Shown: positions 17,533 through 27,036, counted from the first letter of the stretch. The stretch: DNA of 64,000 bases from RGIG4708 sp045538875 (GCA_045538875.1 JAZQEG010000009.1:62001-126000); one strand, 5' to 3'. Program-made: numbers and translations. Notes: generated by a model from the letters alone, not told the origin.

Positions 17533-17988
17533 ATGGCAATACGAAATATACGCAAACTGGGTGACGACATATTGCGCAAAAAGTGCCGTCCCGTTGAGGT
17601 TATAGATGACAGGACTATTACCCTTATTGACGATATGATAGAAACGATGCGCAGTGCTGACGGAGCAGGACTTGCAGCGCCACAGGTTGGCGTGCTAAAG
17701 CGTATAGCGGTTATAGAGGTAGATAATAAGCTTTATGAGCTTATTAACCCCCAAATCATTTCACAAAGCGGTTCTGTTACCGCTGTTGAGGGTTGCCTCA
17801 GCTTTCCGGGTAAATATGGCATGGTAACAAGGCCAAAGCAGGTTACAGTTAAAGCTCTCGACCGCAACGGCAAAGAGTTTATCGTTACAGGCGAGGGTAT
17901 GCTCGGCAAAGCACTCTGCCACGAAATAGACCATCTCGATGGCATTATGTATGTAGACAAAGTAGAAGAGTATGTTGAGCTTAAATAG
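17533..17988 (+). CDS. def: Peptide deformylase
   Basis: Metalloenzyme (151 aa) removing the formyl group from nascent protein N termini. All three motifs are present: GAGLAAPQVG, EGCLSFPG and the metal-binding HEIDHLDG. It is 14 bp downstream of priA behind CGGAGG. Paired functionally with fmt, which adds the formyl group to initiator tRNA; the two are separated here by a 186-bp gap with hairpins. Confidence 0.96.
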   Translation: MAIRNIRKLGDDILRKKCRPVEVIDDRTITLIDDMIETMRSADGAGLAAPQVGVLKRIAVIEVDNKLYELINPQIISQSGSVTAVEGCLSFPGKYGMVTRPKQVTVKALDRNGKEFIVTGEGMLGKALCHEIDHLDGIMYVDKVEEYVELK

Positions 17989-17991
17989 GAG

Positions 17992-18124
17992 AATAATGTG
18001 AAAGTTCCTTTCACATTATTGCCTTCGGCGGATTTGATTGCTCGTGCGAAATTTTCTTCGCATTCGCTCACAAACACATATGGGCGTAAAAATCTCTTAT
18101 CATTCCTTGCCATACGGATAAGAG
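17992..18124 (+). repeat. Intergenic inverted repeats between def and fmt
   Basis: The gap 17989-18174 holds no gene. It has a 12-bp perfect hairpin (AATAATGTGAAA with TTTCACATTATT, 17992-18020), and a second pair CTCTTAT/ATAAGAG (18094-18100 with 18118-18124). Neither is followed by a T run. The region could fold as an RNA element in the fmt leader or be the remnant of a small repeat element. Confidence 0.5.
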
Positions 18125-18148
18125 AAATTTAATTACTATTTATGCCGT

Positions 18149-18177
18149 CGTATGGCGGCGGAATGGAGATTTTTATG
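18149..18177 (+). repeat. 29-nt leader module, copy 1 (before fmt)
   Basis: This stretch, ending in the fmt start codon, matches 42795-42823 at 27 of 29 positions: a shared CGTATGGCGGCG, four variable bases, then GGAGATTTTTATG. The second copy precedes the third M42 peptidase. Confidence 0.6.
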
Positions 18178-19107
18178 AATATAATGTTTATGGGCACTCC
18201 CGATTTTGCCATTGCATCACTCGAGGCTCTGTATGAGGCAGGGCACAATGTTGTGTGCGTGGTAACTCAGCCCGACAAGCCAAAGGGCAGAGGCCACAAA
18301 ATGGCGCATCCGCCCGTATATGACTGTGCCGCAAGTCACGGTACACCTATATATCAGCCCCAAAATTTAAAAAAAGAAAATTTTGAGCATATTTTAAATA
18401 ATGCAAATCCCGACCTTATTGCGGTAGTTGCATATGGCAAAATTCTCCCCGAATATGTGCTCAATTACCCCAAATATGGCTGCATAAATGTTCATGCCTC
18501 CCTTTTGCCAAAATACCGTGGTGCTGCTCCAATGCAGTGGTGCCTTATAAATGGCGAATCAAAAACAGGCGTTACCACCATGCTTATGGAAAAGGGGCTG
18601 GACACAGGCGATATGCTTTTAAAAGCCGAAATAAGCCTTACCGACGATGACAATTACGAAACTGTTCACAACAGGCTTAATGTGCTTGGAGCAAACCTCC
18701 TTGTACAAACAATTTCAAAGCTCAAAAATGGCGAAATTGTACCTCAAAAGCAGGACGATGCACTCTCGTGCTATTCGCCTATGATTGATAAAACAAATTC
18801 TAAAATAGACTGGAACAAGCCCGCTGAAGATATAAAAAATCTTGTTAGGGGGTTATATCCTTTTCCAAGAGCATATACTATGTATTGCGAAAAATTGCTC
18901 AAAATAGAAAAGGCAACACCTGTGCAAACGCAAAGTGATGCAGTATGCGGCACAATTATAGATGTAAACAAAAAGTCGTTTACAGTTAAGTGTTTGGGCT
19001 GTTCTGCACTTTGCATTACACAAATTCAGATGGAAGGCAAAAAATCTATGGATGTGCAAAGCTATCTTTTGGGCAATACTATCCAAAAAGGAACTATATT
19101 GAACTAG
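18175..19107 (+). CDS. fmt: Methionyl-tRNA formyltransferase
   Basis: 310-aa enzyme that formylates initiator Met-tRNA using 10-formyl-tetrahydrofolate. N terminus NIMFMGTPDFAIASLEAL, VVAYGKILPEYVL (catalytic Asn/His region is NVHASLLPKYRGAAPMQW), and the C-terminal OB-like domain from about 205 with RGLYPFPRAYT. The ATG at 18175 has GGAG at 18165; an upstream in-frame ATG at 18142 lies in the repeat region and lacks a site. Works with def upstream. Confidence 0.96.
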   Translation: MNIMFMGTPDFAIASLEALYEAGHNVVCVVTQPDKPKGRGHKMAHPPVYDCAASHGTPIYQPQNLKKENFEHILNNANPDLIAVVAYGKILPEYVLNYPKYGCINVHASLLPKYRGAAPMQWCLINGESKTGVTTMLMEKGLDTGDMLLKAEISLTDDDNYETVHNRLNVLGANLLVQTISKLKNGEIVPQKQDDALSCYSPMIDKTNSKIDWNKPAEDIKNLVRGLYPFPRAYTMYCEKLLKIEKATPVQTQSDAVCGTIIDVNKKSFTVKCLGCSALCITQIQMEGKKSMDVQSYLLGNTIQKGTILN

Positions 19108-19117
19108 GAGAATTTAA

Positions 19118-19801
19118 ATGTATATTGATAGCTATTATTTAATACTCATTGTACCGTGCATTATACTTTCGTTGTATGCACAAAGCAAGGTTACATCTAC
19201 CTTTAACAAGTACCTTGGTTTAAACTCTGTAAAAGGCTTTACAGGTGCACAGACTGCCCGCAGAATACTCGACCTTAATGGACTTCATAATATAACAATA
19301 GAATGTATCGACGGCACGCTATCCGACCATTACGACCCAACCAAAAAGGTTGTGCGCCTCTCAAAAGATGTGTATAATGGCACATCTGTTTCGTCAATAG
19401 GTGTTGCCGCTCACGAAACGGGGCATGCCATTCAGCATTCTACATCATATGGTCCGCTAAAAATACGCACTTCAATATTTCCTGTTGTAAGCTTTTCGTC
19501 AAGGCTTGCAATGCCTCTTGCACTGCTTGGGCTTTTACTGCAAATTCAGCCTCTTTTAAATTTTGGCATAATTTTGTTTTCGGCAGTGGTTGCTTTTCAG
19601 CTTATAACATTACCGGTAGAATTTAATGCAAGCAAAAGAGCAGTTGCAATTCTTGATGATACAGGAGTTCTTATGGGAGAAGAAATACCTGCATGCAAAA
19701 AGGTGTTGAGTGCAGCAGCCCTCACTTACCTTGCATCAGCACTTACCTCTGTAATGAGCTTACTCAGGCTTATTCTTATTTCACGTGGCAGGAGACGTTG
19801 A
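19118..19801 (+). CDS. Zinc-dependent membrane metallopeptidase (YugP family)
   Basis: 227-aa neutral zinc metallopeptidase (PF04298, YugP-like). The metal motif is HETGHAIQH, followed by hydrophobic segments near 125-165 and 195-215; residues 1-20 are also hydrophobic, so the active site may face the membrane surface. Substrate unknown. It sits between fmt and rsmB, where Bacillus has no gene but many Clostridia do. AGGAG lies just before the ATG. Confidence 0.88.
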   Translation: MYIDSYYLILIVPCIILSLYAQSKVTSTFNKYLGLNSVKGFTGAQTARRILDLNGLHNITIECIDGTLSDHYDPTKKVVRLSKDVYNGTSVSSIGVAAHETGHAIQHSTSYGPLKIRTSIFPVVSFSSRLAMPLALLGLLLQIQPLLNFGIILFSAVVAFQLITLPVEFNASKRAVAILDDTGVLMGEEIPACKKVLSAAALTYLASALTSVMSLLRLILISRGRRR

Positions 19802-19803
19802 TT

Positions 19804-21138
19804 ATGAAAACAAATGCACGCCGCCATGCAGCAGACATACTTTTTAATGTTTACAAAAATGGTGCATATCTTAACGAAGAGTTAAAGGCTTTAAGAACAA
19901 AAACAGATATAGACAGCACTGATTTTAGATTTGTAAATGAGCTTGTAAGCGGTGTATTAAAAAACAAACTCCGAATAGACTATATAATTTCACAAAATAC
20001 CAATTTAAAAATCAAAAAAATTTCCGCATACATTCTTGCAATTTTAGAGTGCGCCGTGTATCAGATTGTGTTTATGGATAAGGTGCCAGAATCTGCTGCG
20101 GTAAATGAAGCGGTAAATCTTACCAAAACACGCAATTTGCGAAAGAGCAGCGGCTTTGTAAATGGCGTGCTCCGCAGCATTTTGCGCACATATAATGATG
20201 TAAAATACCCTCAAAGCATAAATGAATATTTAAGCATTTATTATTCGTATCCGTTGTGGCTTGTTGACCATTTTATAAATCAATTTGGGGAGCAGCGCAC
20301 TCAAGATATTATAATTGCATTAAACCATAAGCCCGATTTGTTTTTTAGGGCAAACACCCTTAAAACAAATGTAAGTGAGCTTGTACAATTGCTTAACAAA
20401 AGCGGATGTGATGCAGCTGTTTATAAAAATCCAAAATGCAAAAATGTGGACTACCTTGCACTTTGTAATTTGGTAAATGACATCACATCACTTAAAAGCT
20501 ACAAAGATGGTTTGTTTTATATTCAGGATTTTGCGGCAGCCCTTACTGTTGAAATTTTGGATGTACACCCGGATATGACAGTAATTGATATGTGTGCTGC
20601 ACCTGGCGGCAAAACAACCCATATGGCGCAAAAAATGCAAAATAAGGGCACAATATATGCATTTGATGTGTATCAACACAAAATCAACAAAATCAATGAA
20701 AATGCCTTGCGTCTTGGAATAGACATAATAAATGCCAAGGTAGCGGATTCTACAGTAAACATACCAGAGCTTAATGGTATTGCCGACAGAGTGCTTGTTG
20801 ATGCTCCCTGCAGCGGCCTTGGGATAATCAGGCGTAAGCCCGACATAAAATTTGCACGCAGTATTGATGATTTTAAAAGCCTTGCACAAATAGGTTATAA
20901 AATTCTTGACAACGCAAAAAATTATGTCAAAACAGGAGGCTATATTGTGTATAGCACCTGTACAATCGAAAAATGTGAAAACGAAGATGTTACAGATAAA
21001 TTTTTGCAAAACAACCCAAATTTTGAAAAAGAGATAATCACTGCATATGACAAGCAAAACGACGGAAGTGTCACTTTGTATCCCGATACAGACAACTGTG
21101 ACGGGTTTTACATATGTAAATTAAAAAAGGTTAGATAG
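19804..21138 (+). CDS. rsmB: 16S rRNA m5C967 methyltransferase RsmB
   Basis: 444-aa protein with an N-terminal NusB-like RNA-binding domain (about 1-140) and a C-terminal SAM-dependent methyltransferase domain. Motifs: DMCAAPGGKTTHMAQ (SAM), DAPCSGLGIIRRKPD and STCTIEKCEN, which carry the two catalytic cysteines of RNA m5C methyltransferases. The start is the ATG at 19804, two bases after the peptidase stop, with GGCAGGAGA upstream; the longer open frame overlaps that gene. Confidence 0.95.
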   Translation: MKTNARRHAADILFNVYKNGAYLNEELKALRTKTDIDSTDFRFVNELVSGVLKNKLRIDYIISQNTNLKIKKISAYILAILECAVYQIVFMDKVPESAAVNEAVNLTKTRNLRKSSGFVNGVLRSILRTYNDVKYPQSINEYLSIYYSYPLWLVDHFINQFGEQRTQDIIIALNHKPDLFFRANTLKTNVSELVQLLNKSGCDAAVYKNPKCKNVDYLALCNLVNDITSLKSYKDGLFYIQDFAAALTVEILDVHPDMTVIDMCAAPGGKTTHMAQKMQNKGTIYAFDVYQHKINKINENALRLGIDIINAKVADSTVNIPELNGIADRVLVDAPCSGLGIIRRKPDIKFARSIDDFKSLAQIGYKILDNAKNYVKTGGYIVYSTCTIEKCENEDVTDKFLQNNPNFEKEIITAYDKQNDGSVTLYPDTDNCDGFYICKLKKVR

Positions 21139-21141
21139 GGT

Positions 21142-22176
21142 ATGATTAATTTAAAAGACCTTACAATTGAAGAGTTAAAGCAATTTATATGTAGCCTTGG
21201 CGAAAAGCCTTTCCGTGCAGAGCAAATATACACATGGCTTTACAGAGGTGTAACTACATTTGACCAAATGACAGATTTGTCAAAAAATTTGAGAGATATG
21301 CTTAAAACAGTGTCATACATAAGCCAACCCAAAATTGCAGGCAAGCTTGTATCACAAATAGACGGCACCAAAAAATATTTGTTTGAGCTTGCCGACGGCA
21401 ATGTGGTAGAAAGTGTGGTAATGTACTATAAACACGGCATTACAATTTGTATTTCCTGTCAGGTTGGCTGCCGTATGGGGTGCAAATTTTGTGCTTCTAC
21501 AATTGGCGGCAAGGTGAGAGATTTAACCCCTGCCGAAATAATCGATCAGGTTATATTTGCCTCCAAAGACATTGGTGAGCGTATTTCAAACATTGTGATG
21601 ATGGGCATTGGTGAGCCTCTGGATAATTTTTACAATGTGGTTAAATTTTTGCAAAATGTTAACAATCCAAAGGGGATAGGCATTGGGTACAGGCATATTT
21701 CGCTTTCAACCTGCGGTATTGTACCAAAAATTTATGAGCTTAGCAAGCTCAATTTGCCAATAACCCTGTCAATATCACTCCATGCGGTAAATGATGAAAT
21801 GCGCAGCTTGATAATGCCTGTTAACAAAAAGTATTCCATTAATCAATTGTTAGATGCTTGCAAACATTATATAAGCCAAAATCACAGACGCATCAGTTTT
21901 GAGTATTCAATAATAAACGGCGTAAATGATACACCCCAAACAGCAAATGAACTTGCAGATTTGCTCGAGGGTATATTATGTCATGTAAATGTTATACCGG
22001 TAAACAATGTAGAGGAAAACAGCTTTAAAAAGCCGGATAAATCAAAAATACAAAAATTTATTTCCGTGCTTCAAAATCGCGGAATTAATGCAACTGTCAG
22101 GCGTGAGCTTGGCAGTGACATAAGTGCTTCGTGCGGGCAACTGCGCAGAGCATATGCAAAGGAGGTACAAATGTGA
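21142..22176 (+). CDS. rlmN: 23S rRNA m2A2503 / tRNA m2A37 methyltransferase RlmN
   Basis: 344-aa radical SAM methyltransferase acting on A2503 of 23S rRNA and A37 of some tRNAs. It has the cluster motif CQVGCRMGCKFCAST, MGIGEPLDN, the ISLHA strand, and the C-terminal resolving cysteine in SASCGQL. The N-terminal EKPFRAEQIYTWLY is typical. Its conserved C-terminal Cys favours RlmN; Cfr is very similar but context supports RlmN. It overlaps prpC by 4 bp. Confidence 0.95.
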   Translation: MINLKDLTIEELKQFICSLGEKPFRAEQIYTWLYRGVTTFDQMTDLSKNLRDMLKTVSYISQPKIAGKLVSQIDGTKKYLFELADGNVVESVVMYYKHGITICISCQVGCRMGCKFCASTIGGKVRDLTPAEIIDQVIFASKDIGERISNIVMMGIGEPLDNFYNVVKFLQNVNNPKGIGIGYRHISLSTCGIVPKIYELSKLNLPITLSISLHAVNDEMRSLIMPVNKKYSINQLLDACKHYISQNHRRISFEYSIINGVNDTPQTANELADLLEGILCHVNVIPVNNVEENSFKKPDKSKIQKFISVLQNRGINATVRRELGSDISASCGQLRRAYAKEVQM

Positions 22177-22916
22177 ATATTGCAGCAGGAACAAACAGAG
22201 GTATGGTTAGAGAGGTCAATGAGGATTCTTTCAGCACCACGCAGCTTAACAAAAATACATGTTGTCTTATAATTGCCGATGGAATGGGCGGTCATAAGGC
22301 AGGTCAGGTGGCGAGCGGTATGGCTTGCAGCATAATTACAAATCACATTAAAGAGGTTTTTAATTCAAACGGCATAACAGATCAAAATGCTGCATCTTGC
22401 CTTACTGATGCAATAAACATTGCCAACAAAAAGCTTTATTCCGATCAGCTTGCCGATGAGTCGCTTAGCGGTATGGGTACAACAGTTGTTGCAGTAATTA
22501 TTACACAGAGTAATATACACATTTGCAGTGCCGGCGACAGCCGTTTGTATGTTGTTGACAACAAATTGCGTCAAATAACCAAAGACCATTCTTATGTGCA
22601 GGATTTGCTTGACAAAGGCCTGATTACAGGTGAGGAAGCCGACAAACATCCCAACAAAAATATTATAACAAGAGCTGTTGGTACAGAGCTCAACATAGAC
22701 ACAGATTATTTTGTACTGCCGACAGAAAATATAACAAGGCTTATTATGTGCACCGATGGACTTACAAACTTTGTAAGCGACAATGAAATTGAAAACATAT
22801 TGACAAACAACAGTGCGCAAAATGCAAATAAAATACTTATAGACATGGCAAATGACAATGGCGGCAAAGACAACATAACAGTGATAAATGTTGATTTTGA
22901 AGAGGTGATAATATGA
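22173..22916 (+). CDS. prpC: PP2C-type serine/threonine phosphatase (Stp/PrpC)
   Basis: 247-aa metal-dependent phosphatase that reverses PrkC phosphorylation. Metal-binding acids are in REVNEDSF, IADGMGGHKAG and CTDGLTNF; SAGDSRLY is also conserved, and GGKDNITVI closes the domain. I use the GTG at 22173, overlapping the rlmN stop, because AAGGAGG precedes it closely; upstream codons in this frame lie inside rlmN. Overlaps prkC by 4 bp, the standard kinase-phosphatase pair in Firmicutes. Confidence 0.95.
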   Translation: MNIAAGTNRGMVREVNEDSFSTTQLNKNTCCLIIADGMGGHKAGQVASGMACSIITNHIKEVFNSNGITDQNAASCLTDAINIANKKLYSDQLADESLSGMGTTVVAVIITQSNIHICSAGDSRLYVVDNKLRQITKDHSYVQDLLDKGLITGEEADKHPNKNIITRAVGTELNIDTDYFVLPTENITRLIMCTDGLTNFVSDNEIENILTNNSAQNANKILIDMANDNGGKDNITVINVDFEEVII

Positions 22917-24844
22917 TGATCGGCAAAATTTTAGGAAACAGATACGAAATTATAGAGGAAATAGGCAAAGGCGGTATGGCAAATGTTTACAAGGCGCATT
23001 GTAGGCTTTTAAACAGATCCGTTGCAATAAAAGTATTAAAAAAAGAGCTTGTAGAAGATACTGAGTATTTAAAGAGATTTAATACTGAGGCTCAGGCTGC
23101 TGCAAGCCTTGTACATCCAAACATTGTTTCTGTGTTTGATTTTGGCAGTGATATGGATTGCCATTATATAGTTATGGAGCTTATAGACGGCATTACTTTA
23201 AAGCAATATATCAACGAAAATGCTCCTCTCGATACAAAAGAGGCTCTCAATATTGCATATCAGATATGCGATGCTCTTTCTGTCGCACATCAGCACAACA
23301 TTGTGCATCGTGATATAAAGCCTCACAACATTATGATAACAAGTGACACAAGAGTAAAGGTTACCGATTTTGGTATAGCAAGAGCAACAAGCGGCTCTAC
23401 AATGACTGCAGACAACAGCATACTTGGCTCTGTTCATTACATTTCGCCTGAGCAGGCAAGGGGAGCTGTGGTAGACGGCAAAACCGATTTGTATTCTCTT
23501 GGTATTGTGCTTTACGAAATGCTTACAGGCAGAGTACCTTTTGAATGCGACACTCCCGTTGGTATTGCTATGAAGCATATCGAAGAGGTTGCTGTTAACC
23601 CAAGAGAGTACAATCCTGAAATAACATATTCTGTTCAATCTCTTGTTATGAAAGCAATTTCAAAGGATATAAACGAAAGATATCAAAGTGCTGCAGAATT
23701 TAAATCAGATATAACCAAGCTTTTGGAAAATCCTGACAGTGTAATTGAAACTGGTATGCTTGCAGACAATGATGATAATGATGCAACAATGAAAATCCCC
23801 GTAGTTGGCGCAGGTGTTGAAAGAACTAATGGTAAAAAAACACAAGAACCGAATTTTGATAACTTAAAATTTGGAAAAGAAAACAGAAAAATATTAGCTG
23901 GTGCAATTGTAACAGCGTTTTTGATTGTTGGATTATTATCACTTGGTGTAACATATATACTTTACCCCGAGGCTCCAATATTTTCCATTTTTGCAGGGGA
24001 TGAAGTAAAGGTTCCAAATTTTATTGGCCTTAAAATAGATGAGGCAAATGAGTTGGCATCACAAAATGACCTTCAAATAGAAATCAAAGAGGAGGTTGTA
24101 GACGAATCTACACCAGAGGGCTGTATTATTGAGCAATCTCCAAAGGCACGCAGAAAGGCACAAAAAGGCAGTGTTGTACAGGTAATTATCAGCGTTGGCG
24201 CCGAAAAAATCCGTGTTGGCGACTACGAGCTAACCAATTTTGAAAATGCCAAAAAATCTCTTGAGGATCTTGGCTTTACTGTTGAAATCGAGCGTGAATT
24301 CAGCGATGAAGTACCCGAAAATTATGTAATCAGTCATACACCTTCTGCAGGCGAGGAGGCAAGGGCAGGCTCACCAATTACACTTGTTGTAAGCAAAGGT
24401 CCCGAGCAAACAACTGTTACAGTACCTAATTTTGTAGGAAAAACTCTTGAGCAGGCTACTGCATTAATCGAAAAAGAAGGTCTTGCTCTTGGTCATGTAT
24501 CTTACGAAAAATCTGTAATTGACGAAGGTATTGTAATTAAGCAAAATATCGGAGGCGGCGAAACAGTTGGCAACAAAACTCCTATAAATCTTGTAATAAG
24601 CAGCGGTAACAAAAACAGCGGGCAAAACGAAATTACAGAGCAGACGCTTCGCCATGTGTTTAACACCGATAAGGCAGAGGTAACAATTAGAGTTACGGAA
24701 GATGGCACTACAATATATGATGGTCTTGCTTTTCCAGCTACCTCAGGTGAATTTACCCTCAAGGTAAAAGGTTCAGGACAAAAGTATTACGAAATATTTG
24801 TAGATGGTGTCCTTGTGGAAACACAAACCATAAGCTTTAGTTAA
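22913..24844 (+). CDS. prkC: Membrane serine/threonine kinase with PASTA domains (PrkC/Stk)
   Basis: 643-aa receptor kinase sensing peptidoglycan fragments or lipid II. Cytoplasmic kinase domain (about 10-270): GKGGMANVYKA loop, AIKVLKK lysine, HRDIKPHNIM catalytic loop, DFG, SVHYISPEQARG. One membrane helix lies at about 326-350. Outside are three PASTA domains (about 363-430, 433-502, 504-568), two starting with VPNF. A further roughly 70 residues after the last PASTA is an all-beta extension not usual in PrkC. ATGATG start overlapping prpC. Confidence 0.95.
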   Translation: MMIGKILGNRYEIIEEIGKGGMANVYKAHCRLLNRSVAIKVLKKELVEDTEYLKRFNTEAQAAASLVHPNIVSVFDFGSDMDCHYIVMELIDGITLKQYINENAPLDTKEALNIAYQICDALSVAHQHNIVHRDIKPHNIMITSDTRVKVTDFGIARATSGSTMTADNSILGSVHYISPEQARGAVVDGKTDLYSLGIVLYEMLTGRVPFECDTPVGIAMKHIEEVAVNPREYNPEITYSVQSLVMKAISKDINERYQSAAEFKSDITKLLENPDSVIETGMLADNDDNDATMKIPVVGAGVERTNGKKTQEPNFDNLKFGKENRKILAGAIVTAFLIVGLLSLGVTYILYPEAPIFSIFAGDEVKVPNFIGLKIDEANELASQNDLQIEIKEEVVDESTPEGCIIEQSPKARRKAQKGSVVQVIISVGAEKIRVGDYELTNFENAKKSLEDLGFTVEIEREFSDEVPENYVISHTPSAGEEARAGSPITLVVSKGPEQTTVTVPNFVGKTLEQATALIEKEGLALGHVSYEKSVIDEGIVIKQNIGGGETVGNKTPINLVISSGNKNSGQNEITEQTLRHVFNTDKAEVTIRVTEDGTTIYDGLAFPATSGEFTLKVKGSGQKYYEIFVDGVLVETQTISFS

Positions 24845-24857
24845 TAGGTGATTTAAT

Positions 24858-25742
24858 TTGAACTTCAAAGGAAAAATTTTAAAAGGTATCGGCGGATTTT
24901 ACTATATAAAGCCCGATAACCAAAACAGCATTATAGAATGTAAGGCTAGGGGTAAATTTCGTAATTTATCCCTTGTCCCGACAATTGGTGATGTGGTTGA
25001 TGTAGAATTGTCTGATGAGGCAGGCAAGGGCAGCATAGTGCATATATATGACAGAAATAATTTATTTATACGACCTAATGTTGCAAATATTGACACACTT
25101 GTAATAGTGGTTGCCTGCAACAATCCAAAGCCCGATTTTTTGTTTGTAGACAAAATGCTTGTAATAGCACACAGCAAAAATGTTGAGTGCATTGTTTGTT
25201 TTAATAAAACAGACCTCGAAGATGACGAAACCGTTAAATCGTATGCAAAAATTTATACCGATATTGGCTACAAGGTTATTTGTACAAATTTTAAAAATAT
25301 GTCGGGTTTAGATGAATTGCGTAAGCTTATAAAAGGTAAAACAACTGCTTTTACAGGTTTTTCGGGTGTTGGCAAATCAACACTAATTAACAATGTTGTT
25401 GGCAAAGCATATATGCAAACAGGTGAAGTAAGCAAAAAACTTGGCAGAGGCAAGCATACAACAAGGCATGTAGAGCTGCTTGAGTATGATAGCGGCAGTT
25501 ACCTAGCCGATACACCTGGGTTTTCAACGCTTGATTTAACCGATATTGATGCCTCAAGTTTAAAGGATTGCTTTGTTGAATTTTCACTGTATTCACAAAA
25601 TTGCAAATTTGCAGATTGTATGCACACATCAGATAAATTTTGTGGTGTTTACGATGCTGTTAAGTGCAACAAAATTAATAAAGTCAGATATCTTAATTAT
25701 ATAAACTTTTACAACACACTAAAAGACAAAAAGGAGTGGTAA
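24858..25742 (+). CDS. rsgA: Ribosome small subunit-dependent GTPase RsgA
   Basis: 294-aa circularly permuted GTPase for late 30S maturation. Order: OB fold (1-70), FNKTDLED (G4), GFSGVGKSTLINN (G1), GRGKHTTRH (G2), DTPGFSTLD (G3), then a zinc domain with Cys/His in CKFADCMHTSDKFCGV. Starts at a TTG (24858) behind AGGTGATT; no better start fits the conserved N terminus. rpe starts directly after it. Confidence 0.94.
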   Translation: MNFKGKILKGIGGFYYIKPDNQNSIIECKARGKFRNLSLVPTIGDVVDVELSDEAGKGSIVHIYDRNNLFIRPNVANIDTLVIVVACNNPKPDFLFVDKMLVIAHSKNVECIVCFNKTDLEDDETVKSYAKIYTDIGYKVICTNFKNMSGLDELRKLIKGKTTAFTGFSGVGKSTLINNVVGKAYMQTGEVSKKLGRGKHTTRHVELLEYDSGSYLADTPGFSTLDLTDIDASSLKDCFVEFSLYSQNCKFADCMHTSDKFCGVYDAVKCNKINKVRYLNYINFYNTLKDKKEW

Positions 25743-25744
25743 TT

Positions 25745-26386
25745 GTGATTTTATCACCATCAATACTGGCTGCAGATTTTGCAAATCTGGAGCGTGATAT
25801 CAGGGCGGTAGATAAAGCAGGGGCTCAGTATATTCACATTGATGTTATGGACGGGCATTTTGTACCAAACATAACCTTTGGTCCTGATATGGTAAAATGC
25901 ATACGAAAAATTACAGATAAAATTCTTGATGTTCATTTGATGATAGAATATCCCGAAAAATACATTGAGGCATTTATTAATGCAGGAGCAGATATTATAA
26001 ATGTCCACTTTGAAAGCAAAATGGATTTTGACAATGTTTGCGAAATTGTAAAGGGAGCAGGCAAAAAGCTTGCAATGACAATCAACCCCGAAACAGACGC
26101 TATAGTTTTAAAAGAGTATCTTCCAAAGCTTGATATGGTACTTATTATGAGCGTGCACCCTGGCTATGGCGGTCAAAAATTTATTGAGTCAAGTATAGAC
26201 AAGATAAAGCTTGTGCGCAGCTGGGATAATGATATTGATATCGAAATTGACGGCGGAATTAATGTAGACAATGTTAAACAGGTTGTAGATGCAGGAGCAA
26301 ATGTAATTGTTGCAGGCTCAGCGATATATAAACACAATGATATAAATGCAATATGTGCAGAATTTTTTAAAAGAGGTAATTGCTGA
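25745..26386 (+). CDS. rpe: Ribulose-phosphate 3-epimerase
   Basis: 213-aa TIM-barrel enzyme of the pentose phosphate pathway. ILSPSILAADFANL, HIDVMDGHFVPNITFGP, DVHLMIE, and MSVHPGYGGQKFI are all diagnostic, including the metal-binding His and Asp residues. The GTG at 25745 is 9 bases from AAAGGAG at 25729-25735 and gives the family's N terminus; a GTG at 25736 in frame is adjacent to the site itself. Overlaps thiN by one base. Confidence 0.94.
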   Translation: MILSPSILAADFANLERDIRAVDKAGAQYIHIDVMDGHFVPNITFGPDMVKCIRKITDKILDVHLMIEYPEKYIEAFINAGADIINVHFESKMDFDNVCEIVKGAGKKLAMTINPETDAIVLKEYLPKLDMVLIMSVHPGYGGQKFIESSIDKIKLVRSWDNDIDIEIDGGINVDNVKQVVDAGANVIVAGSAIYKHNDINAICAEFFKRGNC

Positions 26387-27021
26387 TGCAGGCAGTAATA
26401 ATTTGTGGCGGTAGCATTGATAATTACAGCGTGGCAAAAAGCTATTGCAAGGGCAGATTTGTGTTGTGTGCCGACGGCGGGCTCAATCATTGCAGGGCTA
26501 TGGGTATTGTACCTGATGTTTGGATAGGTGATAAAGACTCCTGCTTGCTTTGCGACAATGAGTTTAAGCTTGCTACACAAAACGCCGAAGTTGTAATGCT
26601 AAATCCCCAAAAGGATGCTACCGATACCGAGCTTGCATGTGAATATGCAGCTGATAACGGATTTGATGATATTGTCTTGCTTGGTGCAACAGGCAGGCGG
26701 TTTGACCACACAATTGCAAATGTGTATTTGCTCAAAAAATTGGCAGACATAGGTATAAAAGCAAAAATCGTAGACAACAATAACATAATTTATGTGGCAC
26801 AAAAACACAACATAATCAACAAAGGTAATTTTGATTATGTGTCTGTAGTTCCTCTTGACATGTGCATTACAGGTGTGTTTACTAGCGGATTGTATTACAA
26901 ACTAAACAATGACACTATGCAAAAATATTCGTCACGAGGTATAAGCAACAAGCTTTTATCAGATGTTGCAACTATTGATATAGAGTGCGGTGATGCACTT
27001 ATAATACTTTCAAAAGATTAA
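26386..27021 (+). CDS. thiN: Thiamine diphosphokinase
   Basis: 211-aa enzyme that converts thiamine to thiamine diphosphate using ATP. IICGGSIDNY, CADGGLNHC, PDVWIGDKDS, KDATDTELACEYA and LLGATGRRFDH are the family motifs around the ATP and thiamine sites. ATG at 26386 overlaps the rpe stop (TGATG) with AAGAGG upstream. Closes the conserved block, and its product is the cofactor of IorA. Confidence 0.93.
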   Translation: MQAVIICGGSIDNYSVAKSYCKGRFVLCADGGLNHCRAMGIVPDVWIGDKDSCLLCDNEFKLATQNAEVVMLNPQKDATDTELACEYAADNGFDDIVLLGATGRRFDHTIANVYLLKKLADIGIKAKIVDNNNIIYVAQKHNIINKGNFDYVSVVPLDMCITGVFTSGLYYKLNNDTMQKYSSRGISNKLLSDVATIDIECGDALIILSKD

Positions 27022-27036
27022 TTTTGGAGAATAATT

